From: Pseudoflavitalea rhizosphaerae | GTDB lineage: Bacteria; Bacteroidota; Bacteroidia; Chitinophagales; Chitinophagaceae | Direction of reading: 5' to 3' | Assembly (NCBI RefSeq): GCF_003991355.1 | Contig: NZ_RCSU01000006.1 | Span: 1 to 64,000 of the forward strand | Length of the DNA stretch: 64,000 nucleotides | Shown here: positions 33,832 through 42,715 of the stretch, in pieces | Layout: the number at the start of each line of letters is the position of its first letter | Numbering within the stretch: the stretch's first letter is position 1 | Program-made: the position numbers and the translations under genes | Notes under the pieces: model-generated | What the model saw: only the letters and a program-made list of their open reading frames with translations | Database searches by the model: none | Told to the model about the DNA's origin: nothing

Positions 33832-34509
33832 ATGATGCAATCCGGACATGAACAACAAGATAACCGGTTGGAAGAGGAACTGCTTCGCGTTCAACTTGAA
33901 ATTCAGGAGCGTGAACTGGAAATGATCAGGGCTGAAATATTTGACAATGTGGGTCAGGTATTGAGCCTGGCCAAACTTCAACTGAGTTCCCAGATACCGA
34001 AAGAGAATGAGCACCTGAGCTATACGCTGGCATCCTCCAAAATGCTGGTAGGACAGGCTATTCAAGACCTCAGACAGGTTGCCAAACCTGTAACCATTTC
34101 CGAGATCAGGGAAAAAGGGTTGATCTATGCCCTGACCCATGAAATGGAAACGTTGGGTCGCATCCATAACAGGAAGATTGAATTTTCCGTCAATGAAAAA
34201 ATCGATAGATTCGACATTGCCAGCGAACTGATCGCTTTCAGATTGTTGCAGGAACTTCTGGCTGTATTCATGGGGGTGAGTGTATCCAGGCCCATTCATG
34301 CCGGAGCCGATCTCCGCGAAAGTGATGTCAGGTTCCTGCTCAGCAACAGCCCGCTCCTGCATTCCGCGCAGCCAGGCATTGTGCAGGAGGTCCTGCCCGG
34401 CGCACGGCAAATGCGGATCAGAGCGGAAATGATCAATGCAGACCTTCAGTTCTATGGCACACCCGATGGTGAACTGGTAATTTTCCTGACCCTTCCCCTG
34501 ACCCGTTAA
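33832..34509 (+). CDS. Pseudo-histidine-kinase (HisKA_3-like, phospho-His lost)
   Basis: 225-residue cytoplasmic protein laid out like a HisKA_3/HATPase sensor kinase: coiled coil at 12-34, a dimerisation helix RAEIFDNVGQVLSLAKLQL where kinases of this group have EIHDNIGQ, and a diverged ATP-binding region (ELIAFRLLQELLAVF). The His is replaced by Phe37 (codon TTT), and the N-box Asn expected after FRLLQELL is missing. It should therefore not autophosphorylate. No sensor domain is attached. A GTG at 33748 would add a non-homologous leader; ATG at 33832 (or 33835) is better. The NarL-type regulator starts 9 bp later, so the protein may bind or allosterically control it. Confidence 0.75.
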   Translation: MMQSGHEQQDNRLEEELLRVQLEIQERELEMIRAEIFDNVGQVLSLAKLQLSSQIPKENEHLSYTLASSKMLVGQAIQDLRQVAKPVTISEIREKGLIYALTHEMETLGRIHNRKIEFSVNEKIDRFDIASELIAFRLLQELLAVFMGVSVSRPIHAGADLRESDVRFLLSNSPLLHSAQPGIVQEVLPGARQMRIRAEMINADLQFYGTPDGELVIFLTLPLTR

Positions 34510-34518
34510 TTTTCTTGT

Positions 34519-35172
34519 ATGACAACAAATATCACAGTCGGCCTGGTAGACGATCACGTTCTTCTTCGCAACGGACTGGCAGCCCTGGTGAAAAACATAG
34601 GCCACCAGGTGGTGATCGAAGCCAACGACGGAAAAGATTTTATCTCGAAACTCCAGGATGGCCCTCATCCTGAAGTAGTACTCATGGATATCAATATGCC
34701 GGTAATGGACGGATATGAAACTGCCGCCTACATGAAACAATATTTTCCCGATATCAAAGTACTGGCCCTAAGCATGTATGATGATGAAGCAGCCATTATC
34801 CGCATGCTGAAGAATGGCGCCAGGGGATATATCCTTAAAGACTCCGATACTCCTGAGCTCAAATCGGCCATTGAAGCTGTGCTGACCAAGGGGTTTTATT
34901 ATACCGAGATGATTACCGGTAAACTGCTCCATACCATCAACTCATCGGATGAAGAAGGTACTACCCGTAAAGTGCTTAATCTGAATGAGCGCGAAATGGA
35001 ATTCCTCAAACTTTCCTGTTCTGAAATGACCTACAAGGAGATCGCAGATAAAATGCATCTCAGCCCGCGTACCATCGATGGTTACAGGGATTCCTTGTTT
35101 GATAAGCTGAAGATCAAAACCCGTGTGGGGCTTGTCATCTATGCCATCAAGCATGGCATCGTTCATGTGTAA
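34519..35172 (+). CDS. NarL/LuxR-family response regulator
   Basis: 217-residue regulator: receiver domain with LVDDH, phospho-Asp in VVLMDINMPVMDG and Lys in YILKDSD, and a C-terminal LuxR-type helix-turn-helix (YKEIADKMHLSPRTIDGYR). It follows the pseudo-kinase by 9 bp and is convergent, 2 bp stop to stop, with a 1014-residue sensor kinase of the matching HisKA_3 class. That kinase is the likely phosphodonor, with the pseudo-kinase as a possible modulator. Confidence 0.95.
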   Translation: MTTNITVGLVDDHVLLRNGLAALVKNIGHQVVIEANDGKDFISKLQDGPHPEVVLMDINMPVMDGYETAAYMKQYFPDIKVLALSMYDDEAAIIRMLKNGARGYILKDSDTPELKSAIEAVLTKGFYYTEMITGKLLHTINSSDEEGTTRKVLNLNEREMEFLKLSCSEMTYKEIADKMHLSPRTIDGYRDSLFDKLKIKTRVGLVIYAIKHGIVHV

Positions 35173-35174
35173 TA

Positions 35175-38100
35175 TCAGGTGGCTGTCAACTGAACCGTTG
35201 TGCCTTTACCCGGCGCCGTGCGGATCATGGCCTCGTAGCCTGCATCTTTGGCCCTGGAGTAAATATTGGTGGTGCCGTTACCCGGTGTAATGGTTTCCTT
35301 GTTGAAGCCTGATCCATCATCACTAACTGAAATATGTAGTCGCTTTCCATCTTTCATTATTTCCAGCAGTATGTTCCTGCAATGGGCATATTTCACACTG
35401 TTGTTGATGGATTCTTTAAGAATCATGTAAAGATTTCTTTTCTCCTCCTTTCCCAGTTTGTGGCTCCAGGCATCGGAGCTGATGTTCTTTGTGAGCGTGA
35501 TACCCTGTGCATCGCAAAGCGGTTCTGCAAACTGCATTACCCTGCTGATGAGGTGATCGACGGTATCTTTCTTATCGTCCAAAACCCAGATCAGGTCGCG
35601 GGTGCTGACGATGGCCTGCTGTGTTCCTTCCTTGATGCGTTGCAGATAAGTGGTATTGCCGGGGTCCATCATGGCGAGATTGGCATGTACTTTTACGCTG
35701 TTGAGCGTACTGCCGAGATCGTCATGCAGATCGTTGGATAGTTTTCTTCTGATAGCTTCCTCCCTTGACAACTGGTGGAGGCGCATACGCACCAGCAAAA
35801 GGATTATGCCCAGCGCCACTGCAATGCAGAGCACGGTGAACCACCAGGTCTGGAACCATTTGGGCTTGAAATGTAAGATCATCCTGATCGGTTCTGACCA
35901 AACACCGTCTTCATTGGAAGCGCGCACCAGTAATGTATAGGTGCCGGGGCCGATGCCCACCAGGTTAAGGAATGGATCATGGCCACTGCTTTCCCACTGG
36001 CTGCTTACCGGCAACAATTTGTATTGATAACGGACTTTCTCCGGCCCTGTATAATTCACTGCAGAGAACCCGATGGTTACCTGCGAAGCATCACTGGGCA
36101 CTGTAAGTGATTCCATGAAAATATTGAGCGAATCCGTATCGGCTTCCGGCATACGAATATTGGCATTGGCAAAATACAGTGCGGGCGGTCTGCTGTTGGT
36201 AAGGAATTTTTTTGGATCGATGCGGGTGAAACCATTGAAGCCGCCGAGAAACAGGTAATTACCGGAGATGCAGCCGCTGGTTTCTTCGAAACTGCTCGAC
36301 TGCAATCCATCTTCTTCAAAATAATTGGTCGCCTTTCCATTTCGGATATTTAAAACCGTTATACCATTATTACTTGATGCAATCAGAGTACTGTCTGAGA
36401 GCTTCATGATCTTGTAAAGTCCCAGGTCATTGATGCCATGCTGCAGTGCGTGGATATTCTTTACGCTCATGTTGTGGTCAAGGTTCACAATGCCAACCCC
36501 ATAAACTGCCAGCCAGAAGGAATTGGCGGCTTCACAGATATCCATGAGTACGCTCATCGGTTTTTGCTGACCGGGTGCCCTGAGCGTGAAATGCTGTATG
36601 CTGTTATTGCGGATATCATAAATCGAGATCACGTTATCGCAGAGGATCCAGAGTCTTTTGCGGCTGTCTATGTACAGCCGGTTGATGACATGACTTTGCA
36701 ATCTGGGACCTGCACTGCTGTCTGTAATGGTAGTAACAGTGCGGGTTTGATGATTCCATTTATACAGGCCATGCTGATTCTGGCTGGCCATGAAAATGAG
36801 TGAATCTGTATAAGCAGTGGCGCTCACCAGAAGGTCCTGGCTGATGGGTAATAATTCGGGGAAATGTTTTTCCAGTGGCAGAGGCTGTTGCGCTGCATTG
36901 AACAGTTTGAAGCCATTATCTCCCGAAGCGATGAACAATCCACCGGGAGTTTTGAATGCGGTGAGGTAGAAATCGGGTAGAGAGAACTTGTTGATGGTAC
37001 CGGTTTGGTGATTGGCAAAGTACAATGCATCATCGGCACAAACTGCGATCACGGAATCGGTAACAGGAAGCAGGCTCATGGAATGCTTGATCCGGTTGCC
37101 ATTACCATTGAGAGAATTGGTGAGGGCCATGAATGGCGAGAACCGGTTCTTGATCCAGGCCAGTCCATAAGGCGATCCCACCCAAACCACCTGGCCCTGC
37201 TGAAATATGCAGTTGGCCATCTCGAAGAAATCATGGTTATCATAATTCCGCGTAGGCTGAATTTGTACCGGATTGTTCAGCTCCGTATCTGTCTGGAACA
37301 GTCCGTTCCAGCCACTGTACAATACCTGGCCGTTGTAAACGGAAATGGTGCTGATGGATTTATTGAGGAACCAGAGCGAAGGGGTGGTCTGTAGCTTGCG
37401 CGGATTAAGCACCTGGTTATTATGTGTTACCAGGCAACGAAGCCCCATAGTGGTAGCGATCCAGAAGACGCCGGCGTTCTCGGTTACATCGGTGAACTGA
37501 AAAGCATAACCATCGAGGTAAAGATCATGGGGGCTGATATGTTCAATCAGGCGTTTCTTTTCCGGGTCATACACAAGGATGCCTTTGCCGGAAAGGAAGA
37601 TGTATAAGTGGCCATCAGCTGTACAGATAAGTTTATCCACCTGGTAATCTATTCCAAAGAAGTCTTTGGTTTGAAGACGGAACAACTCTTCTTCTTTGTT
37701 CTTATCAAATCCGATGATCAGGCCTTCATTGGTGCCGATAAAGAGTTTGTTTTGATGCTGCGCCAGGCACTTATACCAGTAATTCGGTTGTTTGGCTCCG
37801 TGAGTATTGAGATAGTTCTTTACAATCCTTACAGTACGGATATCAATTTTAGAGAGGCCGGCATAGGGAACGAGCGCCCAGAGATAATCGCCGGATTGGT
37901 CCAGTGCAATATCATAGATGTCCTGTCCCGGAAGGTTTCTCTGCAAATGTTTATTGCCGGCGCTGAGTACTTCCATCTGTTTGCCTTCAAAGCGGTTGAG
38001 ACCGTCCTGTGTGGAGATCCAGAGGAAGCCATATTTGTCCTGTACTATTTTTCGTATATTGGAATTGGAGAGACCATTGTCTACGGAGAGCCTGGTAAGC

Positions 38101-38219
38101 GGAACAAAAGCAGTTTCCTGTCCTGCCGCCTGGCAGGCAATGAGCAGCAAAAGGAGTAAGGTTCTATCTCTCTTTCTGACAGCAGTAATCAGATGGTATA
38201 TGGCCGATAATAATTGCAC
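35175..38219 (-). CDS. Large beta-propeller sensor histidine kinase (HisKA_3)
   Basis: 1014-residue membrane sensor: a signal peptide (LLLLLLIACQAAGQ), two propellers of reg_prop repeats (GFLWISTQDGLNRFEG and others) to about residue 690, a Y_Y_Y domain near 700-780, a transmembrane helix near 795-815, then HisKA_3 with phospho-His in SNDLHDDLGSTLNS (about 831) and HATPase motifs KESINNSVKYA and DDGSGFNKE. The kinase core is intact, unlike its neighbour at 33.8 kb. The start GTG at 38219 is the only usual start codon ahead of the signal peptide; it overlaps head to head by 20 bp with the C11 protease gene. No fused receiver; probable partner is the NarL-type regulator. Confidence 0.9.
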   Translation of the reverse strand: MQLLSAIYHLITAVRKRDRTLLLLLLIACQAAGQETAFVPLTRLSVDNGLSNSNIRKIVQDKYGFLWISTQDGLNRFEGKQMEVLSAGNKHLQRNLPGQDIYDIALDQSGDYLWALVPYAGLSKIDIRTVRIVKNYLNTHGAKQPNYWYKCLAQHQNKLFIGTNEGLIIGFDKNKEEELFRLQTKDFFGIDYQVDKLICTADGHLYIFLSGKGILVYDPEKKRLIEHISPHDLYLDGYAFQFTDVTENAGVFWIATTMGLRCLVTHNNQVLNPRKLQTTPSLWFLNKSISTISVYNGQVLYSGWNGLFQTDTELNNPVQIQPTRNYDNHDFFEMANCIFQQGQVVWVGSPYGLAWIKNRFSPFMALTNSLNGNGNRIKHSMSLLPVTDSVIAVCADDALYFANHQTGTINKFSLPDFYLTAFKTPGGLFIASGDNGFKLFNAAQQPLPLEKHFPELLPISQDLLVSATAYTDSLIFMASQNQHGLYKWNHQTRTVTTITDSSAGPRLQSHVINRLYIDSRKRLWILCDNVISIYDIRNNSIQHFTLRAPGQQKPMSVLMDICEAANSFWLAVYGVGIVNLDHNMSVKNIHALQHGINDLGLYKIMKLSDSTLIASSNNGITVLNIRNGKATNYFEEDGLQSSSFEETSGCISGNYLFLGGFNGFTRIDPKKFLTNSRPPALYFANANIRMPEADTDSLNIFMESLTVPSDASQVTIGFSAVNYTGPEKVRYQYKLLPVSSQWESSGHDPFLNLVGIGPGTYTLLVRASNEDGVWSEPIRMILHFKPKWFQTWWFTVLCIAVALGIILLLVRMRLHQLSREEAIRRKLSNDLHDDLGSTLNSVKVHANLAMMDPGNTTYLQRIKEGTQQAIVSTRDLIWVLDDKKDTVDHLISRVMQFAEPLCDAQGITLTKNISSDAWSHKLGKEEKRNLYMILKESINNSVKYAHCRNILLEIMKDGKRLHISVSDDGSGFNKETITPGNGTTNIYSRAKDAGYEAMIRTAPGKGTTVQLTAT

Positions 38220-39417
38220 CTGGACTGTTACGATAATGGTTATTCATGACGGGGTACATGATCATGTGTACGATGAATTGGAACAATCCATCCTGCAGCA
38301 AGAGCTGACCGGGAGCTTAAGGTATGTCATTTTTTATTATTTATTACATGAAGGAACGGTCCAGGTGAAGGAATTGATATTTCACAATAACTTTCAGCGG
38401 CTTGAACAGGTTGCCAGTTATCCTGCACAGTTGTATGACCCACAGACTTTCATTCAGTTTTTTCGTCAGTATGTAGGGCCTGACCATCACCCTAAGCGCA
38501 GGCATTTGCTGATCCTGAACGGTCATGGAGCGGGCCTGGGTTTCTTTGCGGAAAAACACAGCGATGGCGGCATCCGAATGATCAGTGCTGAGCAGCTGGC
38601 GGCTATGATCCGGCAGAGTATCGGAAAAGTGGAAGTATTGATGGCTGTTAGTTGTTATACACAATTGCTGGAAACCGGGTATAGTTTAAAAGATGAAGTG
38701 GAGCTGTTCATCGCACCACAGACCACGATGACATGGTACGGTATACATTATGCGAGATTATTCTCACTGATGGAGTCGCAGCCCGGTCTCTCACTGCAAC
38801 AAATAGCCGATAATGTAACTAAGAATTTCTTGCTGAAATACGAAGAGGAGCCATTCAGGAGTACCGAACTGACGCGATACGCTGATGAACAGAATCCCAG
38901 GGTGGTGAGTATAGCTGCCAATTACCTGAGTGAATATGGAGCGTTGGTGGAATGTGTGAATGAACTCACTGATTTCCTGATGGGTTGCTTTGAAGAAGGC
39001 GGCCAGCGGTTATTGCAGGCAGTGGTCCGCGCAAGAAGGAGCTGTACTGAACTAACGCCGTCCAGATCTTTTGGTTTCATCGATCTTACATTCTTCCTGG
39101 AACAACTGGTAAAAGAAGCGGGCCCGGTGCAGCCTCTGCAGAAAATCCATCAACGGTTCGGAAAGGTCCGCCAACGATGTTTGGGTTCACTTCATAAGCC
39201 ACCCGGCCCGCCTGATCTCTATGCTCCTGCTATGCGAAAAAGTGTACGTTCAACAAGCAGTCCGTTATTCCTGTCAGTTTTCTTTCCTGCCTTTTCCACC
39301 ACGGCTGACCAGATGGCGATCCGCAGGATTTATTTTTCTGAAGATGGCCGGTTGCGTCAGTTCCGGAAGGATTGCAGGTGGGAGAAATTTATCAGGGAAT
39401 TCTTCAACAGAACATAG
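38200..39417 (+). CDS. Clostripain-family (C11) caspase-like cysteine protease
   Basis: 405-residue protein with the caspase/C11 fold. The first strand WTVTIMVIHDG is followed by the His loop LILNGHGAGLGFF (His109) and the Cys loop VLMAVSCYTQLLE (Cys152), giving the His/Cys dyad. No signal peptide or membrane segment is seen, so it is probably cytoplasmic, which differs from secreted clostripain. About 250 residues after the protease core are helical and unrecognised. The ATG at 38200 is needed to keep the first core strand; the open frame upstream is antisense to the kinase. It is divergent from, and overlaps, the sensor kinase, and converges on an acidic protein gene. The substrate is unknown. 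Confidence 0.8.
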   Translation: MADNNCTWTVTIMVIHDGVHDHVYDELEQSILQQELTGSLRYVIFYYLLHEGTVQVKELIFHNNFQRLEQVASYPAQLYDPQTFIQFFRQYVGPDHHPKRRHLLILNGHGAGLGFFAEKHSDGGIRMISAEQLAAMIRQSIGKVEVLMAVSCYTQLLETGYSLKDEVELFIAPQTTMTWYGIHYARLFSLMESQPGLSLQQIADNVTKNFLLKYEEEPFRSTELTRYADEQNPRVVSIAANYLSEYGALVECVNELTDFLMGCFEEGGQRLLQAVVRARRSCTELTPSRSFGFIDLTFFLEQLVKEAGPVQPLQKIHQRFGKVRQRCLGSLHKPPGPPDLYAPAMRKSVRSTSSPLFLSVFFPAFSTTADQMAIRRIYFSEDGRLRQFRKDCRWEKFIREFFNRT

Positions 39418-39420
39418 TGA

Positions 39421-39879
39421 TTACAATCCTACACCGCGCACTTTACCGCCACCTGAACGGAAGGTAACTCCCCAGTCGAGGTTTTCAGTAGAGTCGTCAG
39501 GGTTTTCGAGTGTGATCTCGGTATCATCCGGGTTGGCGATGGTGAGTTCTGCATCGGGATCGTCGAGGGGTTTACCATCCTCAGTTACAGGCAGGATGTC
39601 GATGGAGCCGCGGTTTTCCATTTCGGCTTTCGGAATTTCGTACGGTGTGGTATGTACTTCAACATTGTCTACTTCGAAAGTGATGGTGAACCTGACGCGA
39701 TTTTTTCCAACAGCCACTTTTTTCGCTTTCAACTTGAGGGAACCGGGAACGATATCTTCCGGTCTGAATTTGCCAAGGTTTTCCTGTCCATCCACATTGT
39801 TGAGATGCACCAGCAGACCTGGTTTGAGTTTTACAGGGTCCTGATCATTACCTGAGTTCGTGTTAATTGTAGTGGCCAT
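39421..39879 (-). CDS. Acidic protein of unknown function
   Basis: 152 residues, soluble-looking, no signal or membrane segment. It begins MATTINTNSGNDQDPVKLKPG and has a predicted beta-rich middle (VRFTITFEVDNVEVHTTPYEI). The C-terminal 55 residues are strikingly rich in Asp, Glu and Pro, and the very end is Gly-rich. I do not recognise a family. Its stop lies 3 bp from the stop of the caspase-like protease gene on the other strand. It could be a partner or substrate of that protease, but only position suggests so. Confidence 0.7.
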   Translation of the reverse strand: MATTINTNSGNDQDPVKLKPGLLVHLNNVDGQENLGKFRPEDIVPGSLKLKAKKVAVGKNRVRFTITFEVDNVEVHTTPYEIPKAEMENRGSIDILPVTEDGKPLDDPDAELTIANPDDTEITLENPDDSTENLDWGVTFRSGGGKVRGVGL

Positions 39880-39983
39880 AACATGAAATGTTTAAAAAAT
39901 GAAATAATAGGGCCAAGCTAACAAGTCTTTTCACGGGTTGCAAGGGTTTATACCACATAGTGTTACCGTGAAAAACACGGTAT

Positions 39984-40010
39984 AAAAAAAGCCGGCGGAA
40001 ATCGCCGGCT
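39984..40010 (-). terminator. Intrinsic terminator after the MBL/rhodanese gene
   Basis: Minus strand: GCCGGCG, loop, CGCCGGC and seven T's, about 30 bp past the stop. A second small hairpin (ACCGTG-AAAAA-CACGGT, 39965-39981) lies beside it. Confidence 0.9.
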
Positions 40011-40038
40011 GGTATTTGATAAAAAGAAATCAATCGAA

Positions 40039-41445
40039 TCAATTCAAAACACTTTTCTCTTTCACAATTTCGATTCCCTCCTGCTTGCTGATGGTTCCCC
40101 ATCCGCCGAGGATATTGCGAAGATTGTGAATGCCCTGGCGTTTCATGATGGATGCGGCGATCACACTGCGATAGCCGCCTGCGCAATGAACGTAGAGGTT
40201 CTGGTGTTCTTCCAGTGTTGCGAGATTGCCGGGGTCTGTCATTTCCGCGAGCGGAATATTTTGAGCGCCCTGGATATGACCATCTGCAAATTCTGTTTCC
40301 CTTCTAACGTCCACCACTACCAGATTTTGATCGAAGGGCAGGTCCATGGCCAGTTCATCGGCTTCAACGTCGATGATCATGTCCACTTCTTCACCGGCCT
40401 GCTGCCATGCTTCGAATCCGCCTTCGAGATAGCCTTCCATTTTGGAGAAGCCAACGCGTGCGAGTCGAACCACCGTTTCCCTTTCTTTACCAGCTTCTGT
40501 TACCAGCACGATGGTTTTATCGAAGGGGAGAAGGCTGCCGGCCCATTCAGCAAAGCGACCTTCGAGGCCCACGCTGATGGAGTTGGGAACAAAGCCTGCA
40601 GTGAATACAGAGGCTTTCCTGGTATCCAGCACTATCACATCTTCATTGCTCTGGAATTCTTTGAAGGCGGGAATGCTGAGCGGCTTCAATCCATTTTCCA
40701 GGATATTGTCCAGGCTGTCGTATCCTTCCTTGTTGATGCGTGCGTTGATAGGGAAATATTGCGGAGGCAGTGCGAGGCCGTCCGTTACTGCGCGAATGAA
40801 TTCTTCGCGTGACTGTGGCTGCAATGCATAGTTGCTTTTTTTCTGTTCGCCGATGGTGCTGTGAGTTTCAGGGCCGAGGTTCTTTCCGCAGCTGCTGCCG
40901 GCGCCATGCGCGGGATATACGATCACATCATCGGGCAGGGTGGCGATCCTGTTCTGTAAAGAATCGTAGAGCAAAGATGCAAGATCTTCCTTGCTCATAT
41001 TTCCACTGCTGAGATCGGGGCGGCCTACATCACCAACAAACAATGTGTCGCCGGTGAAGATTGCATGCTCTTTGCCTGCTTCATCTTTCAGGAGGTAGCA
41101 GGTTGATTCCAGTGTATGACCTGGCGTATGCAGCACCTGGATGCTGAGTTTGCCAAGTTGAAAGGTCTCGCCATCTTTTGCCAGATGGATAGGAAAACCT
41201 GTTTCTGTATTTGGGCCATACACGATGGGGGCGCCTGTAGCTTTTTGGAGGTCCAGGTGGCCGCTCACAAAGTCGGCATGGAAATGCGTTTCGAAAATAT
41301 ATTTGATGGTGGCATTGCGTTCCGTGGCCAGTTGAAGATAGCTGTCGATATCGCGGAGGGGATCGATGATAGCGGCTTGTCCTTCACTTTCTACGTAGTA
41401 GGCGGCTTCACTTAAACAGCCTGTATATAATTGCTTAATAAACAT
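40039..41445 (-). CDS. MBL-fold hydrolase with two rhodanese domains (persulfide dioxygenase type)
   Basis: 468-residue protein. An N-terminal metallo-beta-lactamase domain shows THFHADFVSGH, HTPGHT and FTGDTLFVGDVGRPDL, which matches ETHE1-type persulfide dioxygenases. Two rhodanese domains follow; only the second has the active Cys (VHCAGGYRSVIAAS), while the first has a degenerate loop (VLVTEAGKERE) and is probably structural. The enzyme is expected to oxidise glutathione-like persulfides and transfer sulfane sulfur. An ArsR-type regulator lies directly upstream on the same strand, which fits sulfide- or persulfide-responsive control. An exact -7 motif precedes the ATG. Confidence 0.9.
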   Translation of the reverse strand: MFIKQLYTGCLSEAAYYVESEGQAAIIDPLRDIDSYLQLATERNATIKYIFETHFHADFVSGHLDLQKATGAPIVYGPNTETGFPIHLAKDGETFQLGKLSIQVLHTPGHTLESTCYLLKDEAGKEHAIFTGDTLFVGDVGRPDLSSGNMSKEDLASLLYDSLQNRIATLPDDVIVYPAHGAGSSCGKNLGPETHSTIGEQKKSNYALQPQSREEFIRAVTDGLALPPQYFPINARINKEGYDSLDNILENGLKPLSIPAFKEFQSNEDVIVLDTRKASVFTAGFVPNSISVGLEGRFAEWAGSLLPFDKTIVLVTEAGKERETVVRLARVGFSKMEGYLEGGFEAWQQAGEEVDMIIDVEADELAMDLPFDQNLVVVDVRRETEFADGHIQGAQNIPLAEMTDPGNLATLEEHQNLYVHCAGGYRSVIAASIMKRQGIHNLRNILGGWGTISKQEGIEIVKEKSVLN

Positions 41446-41465
41446 TCGTTAACCTGTTTTGGGAA

Positions 41466-41473
41466 CAAAGGTA
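41466..41473 (-). promoter_or_regulatory. -7 promoter element for the MBL/rhodanese gene
   Basis: Minus strand TACCTTTG, an exact TAnnTTTG match 21 bp before the ATG. It directly follows the terminator of the ArsR gene. Confidence 0.55.
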
Positions 41474-41475
41474 CT

Positions 41476-41516
41476 AAAAAAGCAAAAAGCAGAAGGGGGG
41501 GGTATCCCTTCTGCTT
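41476..41516 (-). terminator. Intrinsic terminator after the ArsR-type regulator
   Basis: Minus strand: AAGCAGAAGGG, 8-base loop, CCCTTCTGCTT, then T-rich tail TTTGCTTTTTT. The stem is 11 bp and perfect. Confidence 0.9.
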
Positions 41517-41556
41517 AATTGCCAGGTTGATTAATAAAATACGCTGATACGGTTTG

Positions 41557-41904
41557 TCAGGTATTGAGGTCCTCCACACATTGCATGATATGAGCAACAC
41601 GGGATCCGTTTACGGAATAGTAAATGAATTTGCCATCTCTTTCAGTCTTCACAATTCCTGCTCTTCTAAGAATGGCCAGGTGTTGGGATGCGACGGATTG
41701 TTCCAGTCGCAGGCGAACATAGATTTCCGTTACGGTTAGGCGTCTGTGCTCGTCAATGAGCTTCAGGATTTGCTGCCGGAGCTTGTGGTTCAGTGCCCGT
41801 AAGATCATAGCAGCCTTTTTCAGATTCAGGAAGTCTACTTTTACGGAATCACCGGGAACACCTTCCGCGGCTAGCACCATGGAGTAATTACTTGTTACGT
41901 TCAT
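41557..41904 (-). CDS. ArsR-family winged-helix regulator
   Basis: 115-residue small regulator with the ArsR-type helix-turn-helix: LNHKLRQQILKLIDEHRRLTV, then the recognition part RLEQSVASQHLAILRRAGIVKTER and the wing GKFIYYSV. No Cys pair suitable for metal or persulfide sensing is evident apart from a single Cys in the C-terminal MQCVEDL. The ATG at 41904 is chosen; the frame extends upstream to a TTG at 41949 and a later ATG lies at 41880. It sits directly before the MBL/rhodanese gene but is separated by a strong terminator, so that gene has its own promoter. Confidence 0.9.
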   Translation of the reverse strand: MNVTSNYSMVLAAEGVPGDSVKVDFLNLKKAAMILRALNHKLRQQILKLIDEHRRLTVTEIYVRLRLEQSVASQHLAILRRAGIVKTERDGKFIYYSVNGSRVAHIMQCVEDLNT

Positions 41905-42004
41905 GTGCACATCAGAGCTTTTTAGTATTATATAGGATAAGAGTGTCAAATTTACAAGAAAAAGTCACCATTCCGGAACGAAGATGGATAAAAGTTTCAG
42001 TTGG

Positions 42005-42715
42005 TTACTTTTTTATATGAGAATAAAATTCCTTGAGATAAACGGGTTCTTCGTAGGCCAGATCAGCAAATTTTCCTTGTAAAAATAATCGTTCTGCGAG
42101 CGGCGCCAAATGTTCGGCTGTTTGCACCAATTCTGCAAAAAATGCGTGAGGATGGTTGCATACAAGTTTCCACTTAGCACTGCCATTGCCGAGAAAAAGT
42201 ATACTATTATTTTCTAATTCTTTGTTAAAAGAGTCAGGTTCAAGGATAAGCGCAGCGGGCTTTTCAACAATGTTTAACTCCAAATCATACAGAGCAGTAA
42301 ACACTTCCATCCTTCTGGCGTCGATCATCGGGCAGAGAAGCGTTGCGTTTTTTAATCCGGCTTTAATGCTGTACTCATCCCCATTTGGGAAAGATTGCAG
42401 TGTTGCGGCATAAGCCATTACACGCAAAGTATTTTCTGTAATGAGTGGAATATTCAACGCAAAGCATAATCCTTTCGCTGTTGCCATGCCTACACGCAGC
42501 CCTGTGTAAGAGCCTGGACCGGCAGTTACAGCAATACCCTGAAGGTCTTTTGCGGTATTTTGCGTTTCCTGTAAAATCTGTTCGATAGCGGGCTGTATCC
42601 AGGCCGCATGATCCCGCTGCTGGTTGTTCACCATTGTTCGCAGCGCCTTGCCATCTTTTGAAATACAAATGCCCGCGTTCTCTGTAGCTGTATCTATGTT
42701 GAGCAGTAGCGCCAT
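42005..42715 (-). CDS. tsaB: tRNA threonylcarbamoyladenosine biosynthesis protein TsaB
   Basis: 236-residue TsaB, the non-catalytic partner that dimerises with TsaD in making t6A at tRNA position 37. It starts with the ASKHA-type strand LLNIDTATENAGICI and shows AVTAGPGSYTGLRVGMATAKGLCFA, the family signature. The gene overlaps the preceding dehydrogenase-like gene by one base (TAATG), which indicates translational coupling. Confidence 0.94.
   Translation of the reverse strand: MALLLNIDTATENAGICISKDGKALRTMVNNQQRDHAAWIQPAIEQILQETQNTAKDLQGIAVTAGPGSYTGLRVGMATAKGLCFALNIPLITENTLRVMAYAATLQSFPNGDEYSIKAGLKNATLLCPMIDARRMEVFTALYDLELNIVEKPAALILEPDSFNKELENNSILFLGNGSAKWKLVCNHPHAFFAELVQTAEHLAPLAERLFLQGKFADLAYEEPVYLKEFYSHIKK

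Noticed and set aside
33775-34740. 321-codon minus-strand open frame opposite the pseudokinase
   Set aside because: The plus-strand genes have domain structure and tight spacing; the antisense frame has none.
39965-40010. Two adjacent hairpins as a riboswitch
   Set aside because: They lie after the MBL/rhodanese stop, and the larger one has a T-run on that strand, so a terminator is the simpler reading.
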